A DNA stretch of 64,000 bases, taken from positions 24,468 through 88,467 of the forward strand of contig VWPU01011622.1 in NCBI GenBank assembly GCA_013398955.1, in the 5' to 3' direction. The position numbers and the translations under genes were made by a program. The notes beneath the pieces are model-generated. The model did not search any database and was not told the DNA's origin. It saw only the letters and a list, made by a program, of their open reading frames with translations. Of this stretch, positions 45,763 to 59,040 are shown piece after piece. The number at the start of each line of letters is the position of its first letter. Position 1 is the first letter of the stretch. Origin of the DNA: Callaeas wilsoni (Eukaryota > Chordata > Aves > Passeriformes > Callaeidae).

Positions 45763-48700
45763 ATTTTGATGATATCCCACTGCAAAACAGAGTGATGTGC
45801 AAGTCTGGAATTGGAGAGCCTACTCTGGTATCTCTATTTATAGGCAGGTCATTTCTTTCCTCTTTCCCCCCCTCCCCTTGAAGCAGGGCTCGTGTTTAAC
45901 ATCTGCTGCAGCGATAACGCTTCTTTATTAGGCTTGGAAAAGTTTAGGCACGTGCCCGTGGTAAAGCAAAGCCTTTATCTGGCTTAAAGGGTTTCAGATT
46001 AGTTTCATGTTCTTCCTCACTGTTTTGTTTTTCGAGCCAATTACTGCCCTGCTGCCCACACCAGGCACATTCCAGCCTGGAAGTGCTTTGTCAAGCTAAA
46101 ATACTTTCTCAGTGAAACACCAAACAGAGAGTGAGAAGCAGGTTGCAGAATTAATCAAGAAATCATTTAGCACCTGCAAATAAATACTTGAGCCTGAAGA
46201 TTTTGGGTTTTTCTTTTTCTCTGCTTCTCCTTTGTTCTGGGTAAATCCCTGGCTTCTGAGCAGGAGGGCTGGGGAGAAGCAGCTGAAGTTTAACAGTGGG
46301 GTTTGATTTTGGCAGATTGGGGAGTGTTCTCGCCCTCCCTTTTGCCAGCTCTGGCTGGGGATCACCAAATTCTGATGGGAGGAAGTAACCCAGGCATCCC
46401 TCTGACCACCCTTCCCGAAGTGCTCCTCTGCCTGTGGATGATAACAAAGCTTCAGCTCATCCTGCCTTGTGCCTTTTTGGAGCCAGACAGAAGAGACCGC
46501 AGCCTCCAGCCCGTCTCCTGAAACTCCTGCACCCAGAATTAAGTGGTTTTTTGTGATTTCTACCACAATCCGTCTCTTTCATAGTCCGCAAGCCACGAGA
46601 TAACCTTGGCTGGGGATTCACTGGCGGGGCTCTTGAGGGTTTGACGTAGGAGGCAAACCTTTATTCAGTGCTAAGCAAGAGGGAAAACAAGGAGCTATAA
46701 AAAATGTTTGTATATATAGCATTCAAAAGCTTTTTTTCTTTCTCTGATGTAGGAATCGAGAAGGAAAGATAAAACCAAGTTAAAAACCTTGACTTCTTTA
46801 ATGCTGATTATCTCCACCCAATTTTCAGAATCTTTGTGCTTTTTAGGATGAGAGAAAAGCAGTCTGGGGCATTGGCAGCTTGATTTTTATTAATTTTCCT
46901 CCTCTTTCCTTCTCTCCTTGTTTCATAACCTCAGAATCCATCTTCTGTGGGGTGTTTTGGTGCCGTGGACTTGCATGGGGTCATGCCATGAGCTTTTATT
47001 CATCTGCTGACAGCAGCCCCATAAAATTAAGCTCTTGATTTCCTTTACTGCTACAAGCTGTTGAATATAAGTTTGGACTGCCCTCACTCTGGGGTTTCTG
47101 GAGAGCTGGATTTGGTTCCATCCCCGGCATGGCAACATGGGACCTTTATAACCCAAAAAGCTCAGATTCTTGTGACTCTGCAGATTCCTTTGTGAAACAG
47201 CCCTGAAAGGGTGACGTGAGGATGGAGCAGGGTTTTTGCTTGGCCTTATTTCTCTTGGTCTCTGTTGTTTTCCTGGTCTAGAGGATCCCACCCCAATTTC
47301 CCTCACATTTGTGTGGTGTGTGCCACCAGCAGTCCCTGCCACAGGGATCCGTGGATTGGAAGCTGAATCCATCCCTCCTCTAGAAGAGATCCAGAGACCC
47401 CTTGGGCCTTCTGCGGGTCTGGCTGGGATCCCCTTTTCCAAAACACAACCTGCAACGGAGGCTCGAGAGCCTCGTGTACCCCCAGCCTTGGCAGCTCCCT
47501 TCGTGTTGGGTGCAGGACTATCACACCCACAGGGAAGTCAGTCACCATGGTATGTGGAAAATAAAGGTCTTCCCAAAATTGTGGTGCCATCTCCAGTAGA
47601 GAAAGGGGCATGGGGAAGGGCTGCTGCTATTCCAGCCTTCTAGCAGAAAGCTCTCCGGAGGCAGGGAATGTGTATGAGGGGGTGAGAGGGGAATTAGGAA
47701 ACAAACCCCGGCAAGCCCTGCCTGGGAAGCGCCGTGCCGGGAAATTGAGGCTGGATCAGCAAGAGCTGCACCTCTTGACTCAACAACTTCCCTGTGACTG
47801 GGGCAGTGGAAGTGGGTTTATGGTCCTTGCTGCTGGTCCGTCTTTGTGGTTCTGTTAAATCAAGTGAGGGATGTAATCCTGCCTGGCCAGGAGACTTTGG
47901 GATTGCTGCAAGGAACAGGCCTCCATGGATCCTGTCTCCCTCTAATCCCATGCCACAGCCCCGGGGACAGCTCAGGAGCGCAGAGCAGAGCCCCGTGGCA
48001 GGAGGGCTCAGGGCAATTTGCTCCCTCCATGAAGCTAATCCCTAAAGATGGTAACTGGCTTAAGACCTGAAAATAGGATCTTTTTATGCCTTCCAAGCCA
48101 TTTCTTTCTCTCCTTCTCCTCGTAACAGTGCAATCCACAGGCTCTTCATAGCTCTTGCCACAAACCAGTTTTCCCCACTCCCCAGATGCAATATTTAACG
48201 TAGCAGGTGTTACCAACGTGAATGCCCAGGGCCATACTTTGAAAATAAGAGCTGAGACCCTTAATTCAGGCTATTAAAATGTGGGAATAAGATCTGAAGT
48301 ATGACAAAAAACCAACCAATTCAGCCTGAAAATGGGTTGACACATGGAAAAAGAGGAGTCCATTGTGAATATCCCTTAGGACAGGGCTGTCCCCTCACCC
48401 TCCTGTGGTGAAGTCTCCTCACTCATCTTCAGGATGGGTGAGTGTAAGACACCACAAAAGCCTCACAGCAGCTTATGATTGTCTACAGTAATAAACTAGG
48501 GAGCAGGAGGCAGGTGGAGGAGGCTGGAGATGATGTCTGGAAAGCACATCACTCATTCCCTTCCTCAGACCACTCAGGTCCTTGAAGGCTCTTCTGTTCC
48601 AGTGCTGTTGTGGGATTCCCATGGTCTGCTCCTGCTCTCAAGCCAGTCTTTCCTCAGAGCTCCTGAGTGCTCAGCACGCCCAGTCAAACCATCAAACCCT

Positions 48701-49784
48701 CTTCCCTGGCTGCTGCTGCATTTTTTTGAGCAGAGGGTGTTTGCCAAGCCTCCCACTTTATCCCTTCCTGGCAGCTTCCAAGGGCAAGGTCCTGCCGCAG
48801 CAGGACAGCAGCACACGGGCTTCATCTGCTCCGAGGCAGCAGCTCCTCTAACACCGTTTTGGCCCACACTGCTGATTATCCTGAATAAAATGAGCATCCA
48901 TTCCGCGGAACGGAAGCACAGTGGGCGGCTCACACCAAGTAAATGAGGGGTTGGTACAGCAGCTGCCAAGAGCATCAGCCTGATTTGCAGGCTCACAGGT
49001 CTGTGAATGCAACTCATCTTCCTGGGAGGGCAGAGGATGGCTGAAAGAGAGAAACTTGGGAGATGGTTCAGTGGGAAGCCGGCCCCTTGGAGTGACAGTG
49101 ATTAATGGTGCATACTTTGCCACTAAGCAGGCTGAACATGTGGTAGGTGTCTACCAACGCTTCCTCTGAAGGCACTTATCTCATAAAAATGAGTTCTCCC
49201 GTGTATTTGACAAATCTTGATTGATTTTCACTCCTGCCTACCTTTCTGGTCCCTGCCTCTCACAAAAATCACAGCGTATGTGAGAGTTTGCTCTAAGACA
49301 AAACCGACTCTGGAGCAGCGAGAGGAAGAGCTGGGGACAGCTCCTTTGACACGGAGCTTTTCTTCCTGGCATCCGTTTCCCTGCTCTACCTCCAAGGCTA
49401 AAGTCCTCCCCATGTCTTTAGTGCTCTCCAGCTCTACCTGTCAGCCAATTAAGCTACATCCCTGCAAAAGTTTTAGCACAAACTCACCGCAGTGCAGCTC
49501 TTCTCATCCCCAGCAAAGTGGCAGAGAGACTTGCAAAGGGATGGAATTACAGAGGAACGCAGATGAACCTGCAGGAGCAGCACTAAATGTCTGTGAATGA
49601 TGAAAAAACCTTTTTATTAAGCACAAATAGTCTGAAGTTCAGAGGCTGAGCTAGCAAGGCTGGGAAGGGAGAAGTCAGAGAGATGGGATCACCTTCCACA
49701 GGCAAGGTGTGAATGTGCATCCAGGGAGATGTTCCCATCTGAGATCAGAGCATTCATGAGCAGCCTATATCCAGGGAAAAACCA
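45763..49784. other. Unique noncoding DNA, no gene seen
   Basis: Moderately AT-rich around 46650-46920, otherwise mixed. Frames of 130-172 codons occur on both strands over the same bases (for example 46923-47441 minus, 47236-47643 plus, 48574-49017 minus). None has a domain or good splice sites. No transposon is recognised. Confidence 0.5.
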
Positions 49785-50040
49785 TAGAATTCCAGAATGG
49801 ATTGGGTTGGAAGGGACCTTAGAAGGTCATCTTGTTCCAACCGCCTGCCCTGGGCAGGGACACCTTTCTCTAGACCAGGCTGCTCCAAGCCCTGTCCAGC
49901 CTAACTTTGGACACTTCCAGGGATGGGGCAGCCCCAGCTTCTCTGGGCAAGATATGCCAGGGCCTCACCACCCTCACAGGGAAGAATTTCTTCCTAATAT
50001 TTATCCTAAATCCTATCCCTCCATGCTCTCGTGAAAAGCC
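49785..50040 (-). mobile_element. CR1 LINE 3'-end fragment
   Basis: It starts CATAGAATTCCAGAATGGATTGGGTTGGAAGGGACCTTAGAAGGTCATC. It then has CTAGACCAGGCTGCTCCAAGCCCTGTCCAGCC, CAGCCCCAGCTTCTCTGGGC and AAGAATTTCTTCCTAATATTTATCC. Orientation is minus. It is close in structure to the copy at 45.4 kb, so both belong to related CR1 subfamilies. Truncated and inactive. Confidence 0.95.
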
Positions 50041-51147
50041 CTTCTTACACAATGCTAGTATTGATGGCAGGTGCTGTATTTTCATATATAAACCACCTGA
50101 CAGTTTATGCCAGAGAAGAGCCCTGTGATGCAGTAACAACCCAGACCATCAATATGCAGAGACAGCACGAGGAAAGCTTCTCTTTGCCCTGTCTGTCTCC
50201 TTCCACCTCACCTGAAGCTCATCTACCTCTGTGTTATCAGGTGGCCTCCATGAACAGAGAGCTCCTTTTCAAACCCCGGCACTTTCAAATGAGCTACAGA
50301 CCCTCAGAGTTCCAAGACAGGGGCAGGAAAATACAGCACTTGCAGAGCTTTCTGCAAGTGATAAGCAATTCAGAGGTGGAGTACCCTCTCTGGGAAGATG
50401 CAGCGAGGGAAGCACCTTCAGCAATGGAAAGGTACACCTGGATCCACTTAAATGAAAGGCTCTTGTTAGGGAGGCCTAATTGGGCTGCCTTGCTTAGCCC
50501 ACCTGTGAAGGGTTTTGTGTCTGTAAGAGCTTATTGAAAGCAGGAGCGAGGCACTCCTGAAGTTTTCTGCTGTATTCTGGAAGCTGAAGTTGGAGGAAAC
50601 TTGAAAACTTGGGATACCAGGTAGGAAATATTTAGAATGTGTGGATGCGGGAGCGGATTGGAGGTAATTAGTTTCTCAGAGGGGCTGCTGCTCTTAAGGA
50701 ATTCTTCTGTTTTGACTCGAGATACACAAGCATGTGAAGAGGCTGAGCCAGATGCGACGCTTTTGGAGTCCTCTAGGGCCAGGAGCTGGCAGTCTTTTCT
50801 CTCACAAACTAATGCTTTTGGGAATGAGCTTGGATCTGGGGTGCTCTGTTGCAGGATGCAGATGAAACGGTGTTTATTGCTGCATTTCTGGAAAGGATTA
50901 AATGAAGCATGGAGTAAGAGATGCTTATCTGAAGAGATAAGGCTCCCAAGTGGCACAGCTCTTGTAAAACTTCTTTAAAGAAAGGACTTTGCGGTGTGAG
51001 CAGGGCTTTTTCTGGGCTCTGGGAGTGACTTTGGGCTGCTGAGTGTCTGCTGTGGGGACAACTCCACAGATGGAGACTGGAATGAGAACAGTTTGCTCTT
51101 GAGGACGCTGGTGTTTGGTGGTCCTGTGAAGTGCATGAATAAAGCTT
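50041..51147. other. Unique noncoding DNA between CR1 fragments
   Basis: A + frame (50031-50537, 168 codons) starts at the end of the CR1 fragment and runs through unique DNA. It has no recognised domain and no splice context, so it is treated as chance. Minus-strand frames overlap the later part. Confidence 0.5.
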
Positions 51148-51262
51148 GAAATGCCAGGTTGGACAGGGCTTAGAGCACCCTGGAATAGTGGAAGTGTCCC
51201 TGCCCATGAATGAGGGTGGCCTTTAAGGTCCCTTCCAACCCAAACCTTTCTGTGTTTCGGTG
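51148..51262 (+). mobile_element. CR1 LINE 3'-end fragment
   Basis: GCCAGGTTGGACAGGGCTTAGAGCACCCTGG...GTGTCCCTGCCCATG is followed by CCTTTAAGGTCCCTTCCAACCCAAACCTTTCTGTG. This is the sense strand of a CR1 3' end, so orientation is plus. About 115 bp is recognisable. Confidence 0.93.
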
Positions 51263-54200
51263 ATTGTTTTTTTTTAACTGCTGTAAAGTACTAGGGAAGA
51301 AATAATTTGGAGCTGGACCCTCAGTCTGGAGTATCCACAAATGTCTGTTTTGGTGCTAGGAGCTGCCTCCTTGGGGAGCTGCCTCAGGTGCTTCTGTGCT
51401 CTCCTAAATCAAGTGATGGCCTCGATTCAATTTCCAAGGGCAAGGTTAGACCCAAGCTTTGGCTGTAGCTGCTTTCCTAGGGTTTGTTAATGTGCTGCTC
51501 GGGTTCCTGGCCTGTCCTTTCCCCCTGTATCTTCCTCCAGAACTGCAGTAGAAATACTGCATGTGCTGTAGAAAGGCTGCTGGGGTGTTTTCTGGGCAAA
51601 TGGCTGCAAGAAGAGCAGCTCTCTCTTTCCCTTTTGTTTTAGCTCTGCTTCTCCTGCATTATGTCACAAAGTGCATTAGTTTAGCTGAATTTCTTCGTGC
51701 TGTGGATTGTGGTGTTCTGCTTTCCACAGTGGAATTGTGAGTCTGATAAATGAATGGTAACTTCTGCTGATCTCCTGCACGGGGACCAGCAAATTATGAC
51801 TCTGTGGCCACCACTGGGGGATGGATTTGGGGGAAATGAATATGGATTCCGTTGAATTTTACTCGTTTAGATGTGGGAGCTCTTACAGTGTTGGACAAAG
51901 CTGGGTGTTTTCACCTGTCTGGGGTTGAAGGCAGAGTCTTGTGTCTTTTCATTGCTGGTTTCTTGGCTGCTTGTTCTTGTTCAACTCATTTTGTAGAGAC
52001 TCCCATCCCTGCTCCAGACTCCGCTGCAGATAATGGGGTTGCCTGTGTTTCTTGAGGTTATCACAGCCCTGCAGTGACCAGGCCAGACTGTTTGCAGCTG
52101 CACGTTGCTTTTTTAATAAAAAAGGACCCCTCTTGTGCAGCATTAAGCTACCAATGCAAAACCCGTCTCGCTGTCGGTGATAGACTAATAAATTGAGTTT
52201 TCCTACAGGAGCAGGGGTACCTTCTCAGCCATGAATATCCATGTGATCCCAGCCATGAAAAGTGGTGTTCAGAATCAAATATGATGAAATCTTTTCATTA
52301 AAAAAAGAAATATCCAATTGGACTGACTGTTGCTATCTCTTCCCTGCTCCCCCCAGAGAGCTTTCTGTGAATTCCCCTCTGAGCAGATCTGTCAGTTTGC
52401 GGTACTTGGGGCAGCACTTGGGATAATTTATCTCCAGTTATTTTATTTCTGCTGGTTTTCTGAGCTAATAACAAGTGATGAGGGCTCATCTCCTGCTCTG
52501 GGCACCTTCCCATTACTTAACTAACAATTAATAAGCCAGATAATGGAGTGTTTCTCCCACACAGGAATAAACACTGACTCTATTAAACTGCGGCAACGCA
52601 GCATCTCCAATCTGTTCAGGAACTGCAGCCAGTGCACAATCCAGTGCCCTGCTTAGAAGGAGCTATTTTCCCCAGTCTGCAATATGAAAACTGGGTTCGA
52701 TTTATTGTTTTCCAGGCTGGGTGGGGGAAAGTTTCTTGCCCATTTGGACTAAGGCAGCGCTGGGCAATGCCCTGGGAAAGCTGGGGCCGTGCCATCTCAG
52801 GGATGCTCTGGGCCGTGGGGGAAAGGGGCTGTGGGAGCCCATCCGTGGGAGCTGGTGGCTGTGTTTGTTTGCAATCCGCTTCTTTAATTGCTGGAGCATA
52901 GGAAGGGCGCCCGTTTATTACAGTGTGTGTGCATCAAAGTAAATACATTAACTCCATATAAACGTTTTGTTGCTGAAAAGCCTCTAATTAAGAGTTCTCA
53001 CCAGCAGGCAGCCAATTACTTATCTTGGCAGCTTCTTGTGTCCCCTTGCCTTCACCCACTGCCTGAATGTCGTGAGGGAGGGCTGGGACCTGCAGCGTGT
53101 TCCAGAGGAGGAGGACGGAGGCTTCCCTGTGCTGCTGGGATGACAAGGAGAAGACCTGTGTTCCTGTGACCAGTCCCACGTGCTTTCCCCAGCCCTGTGA
53201 ACATGAGCCACGGGATGTTGCGTGAGATGGGGAAAGTCCTTGGAATGCGAATTCGCCACGCTGGAATGGCCGGCACAGCCGGGAACCTCTGACAGCCCCC
53301 TGTGCCATCAACCCCACACAAACCAGGCCACAGAGTCCCTCAGCCTGTGACTGTCCTTCAAAATACCCTCTCCCCCTCCCTCCTCCTCCTGCCACTGACT
53401 CTTTCGATTGTTTCACCTCAATCTGTCCTTTCAGAGACCAACCCCTGCAGAATATTGCTGGTGGCAGTGCAGACTTTTTTGACATCCAGAAGTGTGCCAG
53501 ACCACTGGGCTGCCATTTGGAGAGATCAAATGATTCCCGTGGCTGTAGAATTATGACACTAGCCTTGAGGGCTGGAGGGAGTGGATAGTCATGAGCTGAA
53601 AGCTGCCCCTTTGAAGTTTGGGATTTCTGGAGATGTCATCTTTTATACATGTCACCGGCCAGGTTGCTTTTCATTTTGTTGGAATGTTTTTCTTGTTTAG
53701 ATTCTTAGAGAGCAAGACCTTACTTCAAGGCAGGAGGGATGATGAGAAAGATAGATGAGCCCAGATGCTTATGCATTACATATCTCTTTGAAATGGAGTA
53801 GTTCCAATTTTTCAGAACCAACAACCTGCTAACGCCTTGCGCGTTTGTACACAGCACTTCTCTCCGGGCTGGATGGAAATCGGGAGTTCCCTGATCCATG
53901 GGGGGAAATCTCTGCTGGGTCGGGTTTGAATTGTACCAAAGCTGAGCCTGGCTTTAGGTCAGAGGTGTTTTTCCAGAGCTCTGGAGTGGATGGGCATCAA
54001 AACCTGTGCTCTTTGTTAAGGGGCTGTTTTGCTGTCCCCATTTAGAGGGGACAATCCCTGGTGGCACCAGTGGTGTGAGAGATGCTGGCCTTGAACAGGA
54101 AACCTCTCCGTGCCCTTTCTGGTGCACACCCAGCCCCCTGGAGCGTCGCTTCTTCCCAGGATTGGTGGAAATCCAAGATTTTGATTTTTACCCAAAGCCA

Positions 54201-55104
54201 GGTCACTTAAGCTGACTAAATGACAATGTTTCAAAGGACTGTGTGTTTTCCTGGCTGGCGGCTGTCTCATCCCTTAGGCACCCCTTCCATTAAAATTGGT
54301 GGGACTGACTGAGGGTGATTTGCCATCAGGTTGGACTATGACATGCCAGGTGAAGGTTGGGTGGGAAGAGCATTTCTCCTTCTTAGAAGTAAAGAAAAGT
54401 AAAATCTGCCTGTCACTTCTGTGCTTTTAGCACTCTTGTTGAGGATTAAGTGATAAACAATCCAGGCACAAAAAATTGTCCGGCACATTTTGATCTTGGC
54501 CATGGTTCCAACATCCCTGTCTTGTTCCGGTGCCCAGCTATTGAGGGACCTGCTCTCATTTTCACCTTTTATCCTGCTAGGGCACTTTTAAAGGAGTAAT
54601 TATTTATGTTCTCATGGTTAACATCTGATCCAGGCAGAGAGGAGCTGCTCTGCCTCCTGCAGCATCTGTCCTTCCCATCCACTGGGTCATCGGCCCTGGG
54701 CTTGCAGGATATCTCTGTGGGAATGGAGCCTCACATCAGCCAATGCAAGTGGCTAAAAATCCTCGCTTGAAGGTGGTGTGGCTTGACCTGAGCCACCTCT
54801 TGCTCCTCTGAATTTTTTCCTGAGCAAGAAGTGGTCCTGCATGGACACTTACAGCAAAGCAATAGGCTCTGCCTGTACAGAGACAGGCTTAAAAATGTAC
54901 TTTAGCCAAACAGGACTAGTTAAACTAAATCTTTCCTTGCTGGCTGTGACCTAGATACTCTGTCTGACGAGACCTCAGTGGCCGTGGTCCTTGCTAGTGG
55001 AGCAGCAGCTCTAGCAGGGGAGCAAGCAGAAAAATCTGCGCTGAGACTCTCCCGTCAGCCTCCCACATACATCAATGTCTCGTGCCTGTGAGGAACTCTT
55101 GGAC
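51263..55104. other. Unique noncoding DNA, no gene seen
   Basis: No transposon or gene is recognised. At about 52880-53010 the sequence is AT-rich with CCTCTAATTAAGAG, a small regulatory-like patch. A 165-codon minus frame (52988-53485) overlaps + frames and has no domain. 54280-55080 has almost no open frames. Confidence 0.5.
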
Positions 55105-55128
55105 AAAAAAAAAAAAATTAAAAAAAAA
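55105..55128. repeat. Poly-A tract
   Basis: Two A runs separated by TT (about 13 A and 9 A). No processed pseudogene or SINE body precedes it, so it is a plain A-rich tract. Confidence 0.85.
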
Positions 55129-55475
55129 TTCCCCCTTGCACACAGAGCAGTGACAGATCTGGATTGTCTGGAGAAGATGAAATAATTTATAAGCTTCGGT
55201 TTAATGTTCCTGTTTCCTCTTTTTTTTCCCTACAGCTGCCACCTCCCCACCTTCTGTCACTGTCGTCTAAATGAATTTACATGGAAAAGAAAATACTTCT
55301 TGTTAATGTTCTCACACAAACGAAACATTAGCCAGGGAGACAAAAAAGAAAATAATTGATTGTGAAAGCAAACCCCCTCTGAGACAGTCTGAGCATTATC
55401 AGGAGCAGCCTGGGAGAGGGACTGGGGGGAACAGAGAGGGGAGGAGGAGAACAGAGCAGGCTGGAACAACAAATG
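55129..55475. other. Unique noncoding DNA
   Basis: Mixed unique sequence with a T tract at about 55221-55228. Nothing else is recognised. Confidence 0.45.
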
Positions 55476-55610
55476 TAGCGTTTATGATAATTATCCACAT
55501 TTTAATCCCCGTTTCCAACCAAGCATTCACTTCCTTTAATTAGTTCTCGATTAGAAGGAGATTATCTAATAAATTGTACAAATAAAGAGCAGGTTATCTT
55601 TGCGGTGTTC
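55476..55610. promoter_or_regulatory. Candidate enhancer / conserved element
   Basis: AT-rich, nonrepetitive block with ATGATAATTATCCAC, TTTTAATCCCCG, CTTTAATTAGTTCTCG and GGAGATTATCTAATAAATTG. It combines paired-type TAATCC, TAATTA and GATA-like (TTATC) sites within 130 bp. Function is inferred from motif density only. Confidence 0.28.
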
Positions 55611-57115
55611 CTGCACACCAAGTTCTGGAAGGATGGGGATGCAGGGATGGGGCTTGAGAGGGACACGAGCATGGAAAACCTTGCTTTCCTTTTTCCTCAT
55701 TTCCTTGGCTGCAAATATTGCCTGTTTCTGGCGTTAGTGATGCAGCCAGTGAAGTAAATCCATAATTAAACTGAATTAGCATGTACTTGGAAGTTTTACA
55801 TGCACAGACACAAAGAAGGTTCTGCTTGGAGCATTTCCAGTATGATTTGCAGGGGAGGTGTCGGGGAGAGCAAATAAAACCATACAGTTCAGTTGAAAAG
55901 CACTTTTGCTGAAATTTGTTCTAAATTTTTGTGCTGAGAGAATGTAATGTGGGGTTTCTGGGTGGCGGCTTGAACAGGGCCTCCTTAGTTGCTCAGGAGA
56001 TCTTTGGAAGTCACCTCTCCAGTGGCCTGTGTGTGCCCTCTGGGTGATGCACACAGGAACTGGAAGCTGTGACAGGTGGATGTTGGAAGGCAGTCAGCCT
56101 TTCTGCTCTTCGAAGGACAAGCTCTTGACTTTACACCTTGCCCAAAAACTCAAGTCGTAGCAACAGATTCATCTAGAGCCCCTTGTTAGCGTCTCTCCTG
56201 AACTCTGGTAACGAGCAACCTGCACTTTTTGCCAGGTTTTCAGAGTTGGTGGCAGACACATTTCGCTGGGATTTGTCTCATGCTGTGCATGGCTTTTGTC
56301 ACCTGAGGTGTGTAGGCATGTGCTGGCTGTTCAGGCCGGGTCAGGCCTAACACCTGCTGCCATCTCTGTCCAGCTGCTTGGAGTTGCCTTTCAACACCTC
56401 TGCGTGACCCCTTCTTGCTGAGCTAGCAGGGAGCTGCGTTTTAACTCCTTCTACAAAGCAGAGCCAGATTCTGAGCTCTTGCACTTCTTGGAAGATTTCC
56501 TTGGGCTTTCCAGCATGGAGCCTGAGTTATGACTGGTGTCAGCACGAGTGAGAAGCTGGAGTGCCTTGCTGCCCTTGCTGTTAAACCCAGCTGGATGGCT
56601 TTGCAGGTGAAATCCGGCGGGTTTGCGATGCCGAGGCCCTGGGCAGGGGAGCCGGGCCGTGCATCACACTGTGGTCTGGCTCCACCCTTCCCAATGATTT
56701 TCCTAGGCCCGTGGCTGAGCAGTCAATACTTTTGTTGTCTGGTTTTAATCCAACTTGATAAGGGAGGAGAGATCTTGGAGACAGCGAGTTTGCACCAGTC
56801 CGAATAAATGAACCTGTGGCACTTCCATCGTGTCACCTCTTGAGCGCAGACCGATGGCTGGGTGGTGTCCTCCAGGGTGGTGGTGTGGGGCTGGAGGAGT
56901 CTGAGAAGGTGGCATCAGAAGGAATAAAGGTGGACTTGGCAGAAACAGGGGTGAGAGGCTGGGAATTGCCTCCCTGGGTCTATCAGATTGTGTGCTTCCG
57001 TCAAGGACGTGTCCCGCTCGCGTGTGTGCCCAAAGTGACCTCCCCATCGATCGAGGCAGTCAATAGGCAGCTACTTAAGAGTAAAGTTCCGTTTTCTTTC
57101 CTTATTTCTACTTCT
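55611..57115. other. Unique noncoding DNA
   Basis: No gene or transposon is recognised. Overlapping frames of about 90-104 codons on both strands (55776-57130) lack domains. Confidence 0.5.
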
Positions 57116-57195
57116 TCTTCTTCACTTTAATTATCTAAGATAGATAAGCAGCTGCGGGCCAATTAGAAAACAATTACCTGCTGTAATCAATGCTG
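57116..57195. promoter_or_regulatory. GATA/E-box motif cluster, candidate enhancer
   Basis: Within 25 bp there are three GATA-type sites: TTATCT (57131-57136), AGATAG (57138-57143) and AGATAAG (57142-57148). An E-box CAGCTG follows directly (57149-57154). CCAATTAG, CAATTACCTG and TGTAATCAATG come just after. GATA and E-box sites side by side are known from haematopoietic and muscle enhancers, though usually with wider spacing. Activity here is inference. Confidence 0.3.
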
Positions 57196-59040
57196 GTTTG
57201 TAAAAAGGGTGAGGATGAGTGTAAAAGCTCAAGAAATGTCTTAAAACGCAGCACTGAGGTAACACTATCCACGGCTCCATCCTTGAAAGCCCTTTGCCTT
57301 AACTTCCCAAAGCGCCAGAAATGTGAGGCGTTTCAGCCAGAAAAAAAAGCCAAACTAAGTGGAAAAAAGTATGGGAATGATTGGAGCCCTCCGAAAGGGC
57401 AGAATTAAGGATTTCAGGGTAAGGATGGAGACAACAGCTGTGTGATTTTTGAGCAGGGAGTCTGTTTTCCTGTGCTGCTTTCACCTGGGAGAAAATAATC
57501 CTAATTTTATACAGGCTGTAATGGGCTCTGCACTGGCTGTTACCGCTCACCAGTGAGATCTGGTGGTTATAATAGATGGCTGGATGAAAATATCAACTCT
57601 GTTCTCAGGGCCAGTCAGAGGCAGTGACTAAAATGATAGGAATTACTAGGAAAACAAGGAACAAAATAGTAAACAGTATCCTGCCATGTCAGAGGGTACC
57701 ATCTACATCATGAGTAGCCTGCCACTGACTCTGGCAGGAGAGGGAAGGGTGGGGAGAGGTTTGGGGAGAGGCAAGAAGGATGATGAAGGTATGGAAGTGG
57801 TTCTTGCACAGAACAGCTTAAAAGTATAGGATTTTGGAGCCCCTGCCCTGTGTCCTAAAATCCCACAGAGACACGGGAATGACCCCAGCATCTCCCTGTT
57901 CATCCCAGGTCAAAATGTCTCACAGGAACATCTCACACAGACCTTTCTGCTCTCTTTTTCCCCAAGCTGGGGGGTGCCTGAAAGGTGTTATTTTCATAGG
58001 GCTGCCACAAGGAAACTGCACCCTAAGAACCTTCTCAGACTTGGCAAGGACTGGGGTAACTGGGTGACCTGTGTAGTTCTCTGATGTCATGCAAGCCAAA
58101 CTTGGTGATTTCTTAACTGTGTTTGGGACAGGAAAGAGCACAGCTGGAAAAAAAGGGATATTTCTGAGCTAGGAGCTCAATGCCATGGTCCTCCTGCCTG
58201 TGGCAAGCGCTTGTGCGGCGTTGTGTGACCCACAAAACAAAGAGTTTATATTCACAGCATTTGGGCACCCGGTTTTATCTGGGTGTTGAGAGCCTCCCAG
58301 AGGAGTCTGAAACCTCTGAGCTGGGGGTGGTTATCTGGGAGAGCCTGCTGGAGAGCTCCAGAAGCTGGTGTGGCTTCTGGAGCTGTTCCTGAGGACGCTG
58401 TCCCAGCCGGCAGTGTGCTCCGTGGGACCGGGCTGGAGAGGAGCCACCCTGGCTGCTTCTGCATCCCGGCACCACTGAGGCCAAGCTGGGAAAAGGAAAG
58501 GGAAGCAACTAGTTGAGATGGGAGCACAAAAGTCCTGGGATGGAGCCCCCGCAGACTTTAAGGGCTATTTTGGTTATTCTGCAGGAGGGTGGTGTTGGCT
58601 CAGCTATGCTGAATTGGCTCCTTGTGACAAAACCCAGAATCCCTGCTTGGAAGTGTGGGAGAAATGAGCTCTTCCTCCACTTCCCTGGCAGGTGAGAAGC
58701 TCTCAGGGTGGCTTCCTCCTCTCTGCCTGCTTTTTGTGCCAGCCCTGCCAGTGCAATGGCAGGTAAATGGCTGCTCAGTTGCCAAAATAGCTCTCTGTGA
58801 GCAGCAGGCAGACAAGCAAAACTGAACTGTCTGCAGTCCTGGAGAGCCTGGATTTGGAGAGATTTCCAGCAGTCATCAGCAAAAGAAGAGCAAAAGGTGA
58901 ATTTTCTCCATGGTTGCCAGCTCAGTTTCTCAGTTTCTCCTCTCCTCACTGCGTGCTTCTCCAAGGAATGCAATCCCAGCTGGCTCTGAAGAGAGAAGGG
59001 GATGCTCGGCCTGGTGCTGCCCTTGGCAAAGCTGTTTGAG
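57196..59040. other. Unique noncoding DNA
   Basis: No transposon is recognised. A lysine-rich + frame (57190-57408) ends shortly before a donor-like TTTCAGG|GTAAGG (57420); no exon is called. A donor-like GGCAG|GTGAGA lies near 58692. Minus frames up to 154 codons (58509-58973) have no domain. Confidence 0.5.

Noticed and set aside
50031..50537. 168-codon frame beginning at a CR1 fragment, looked at as a possible transposon-derived gene
   Set aside because: The recognised CR1 part is the 3' untranslated end, on the opposite strand, and the rest matches no reverse transcriptase or endonuclease motif I know.
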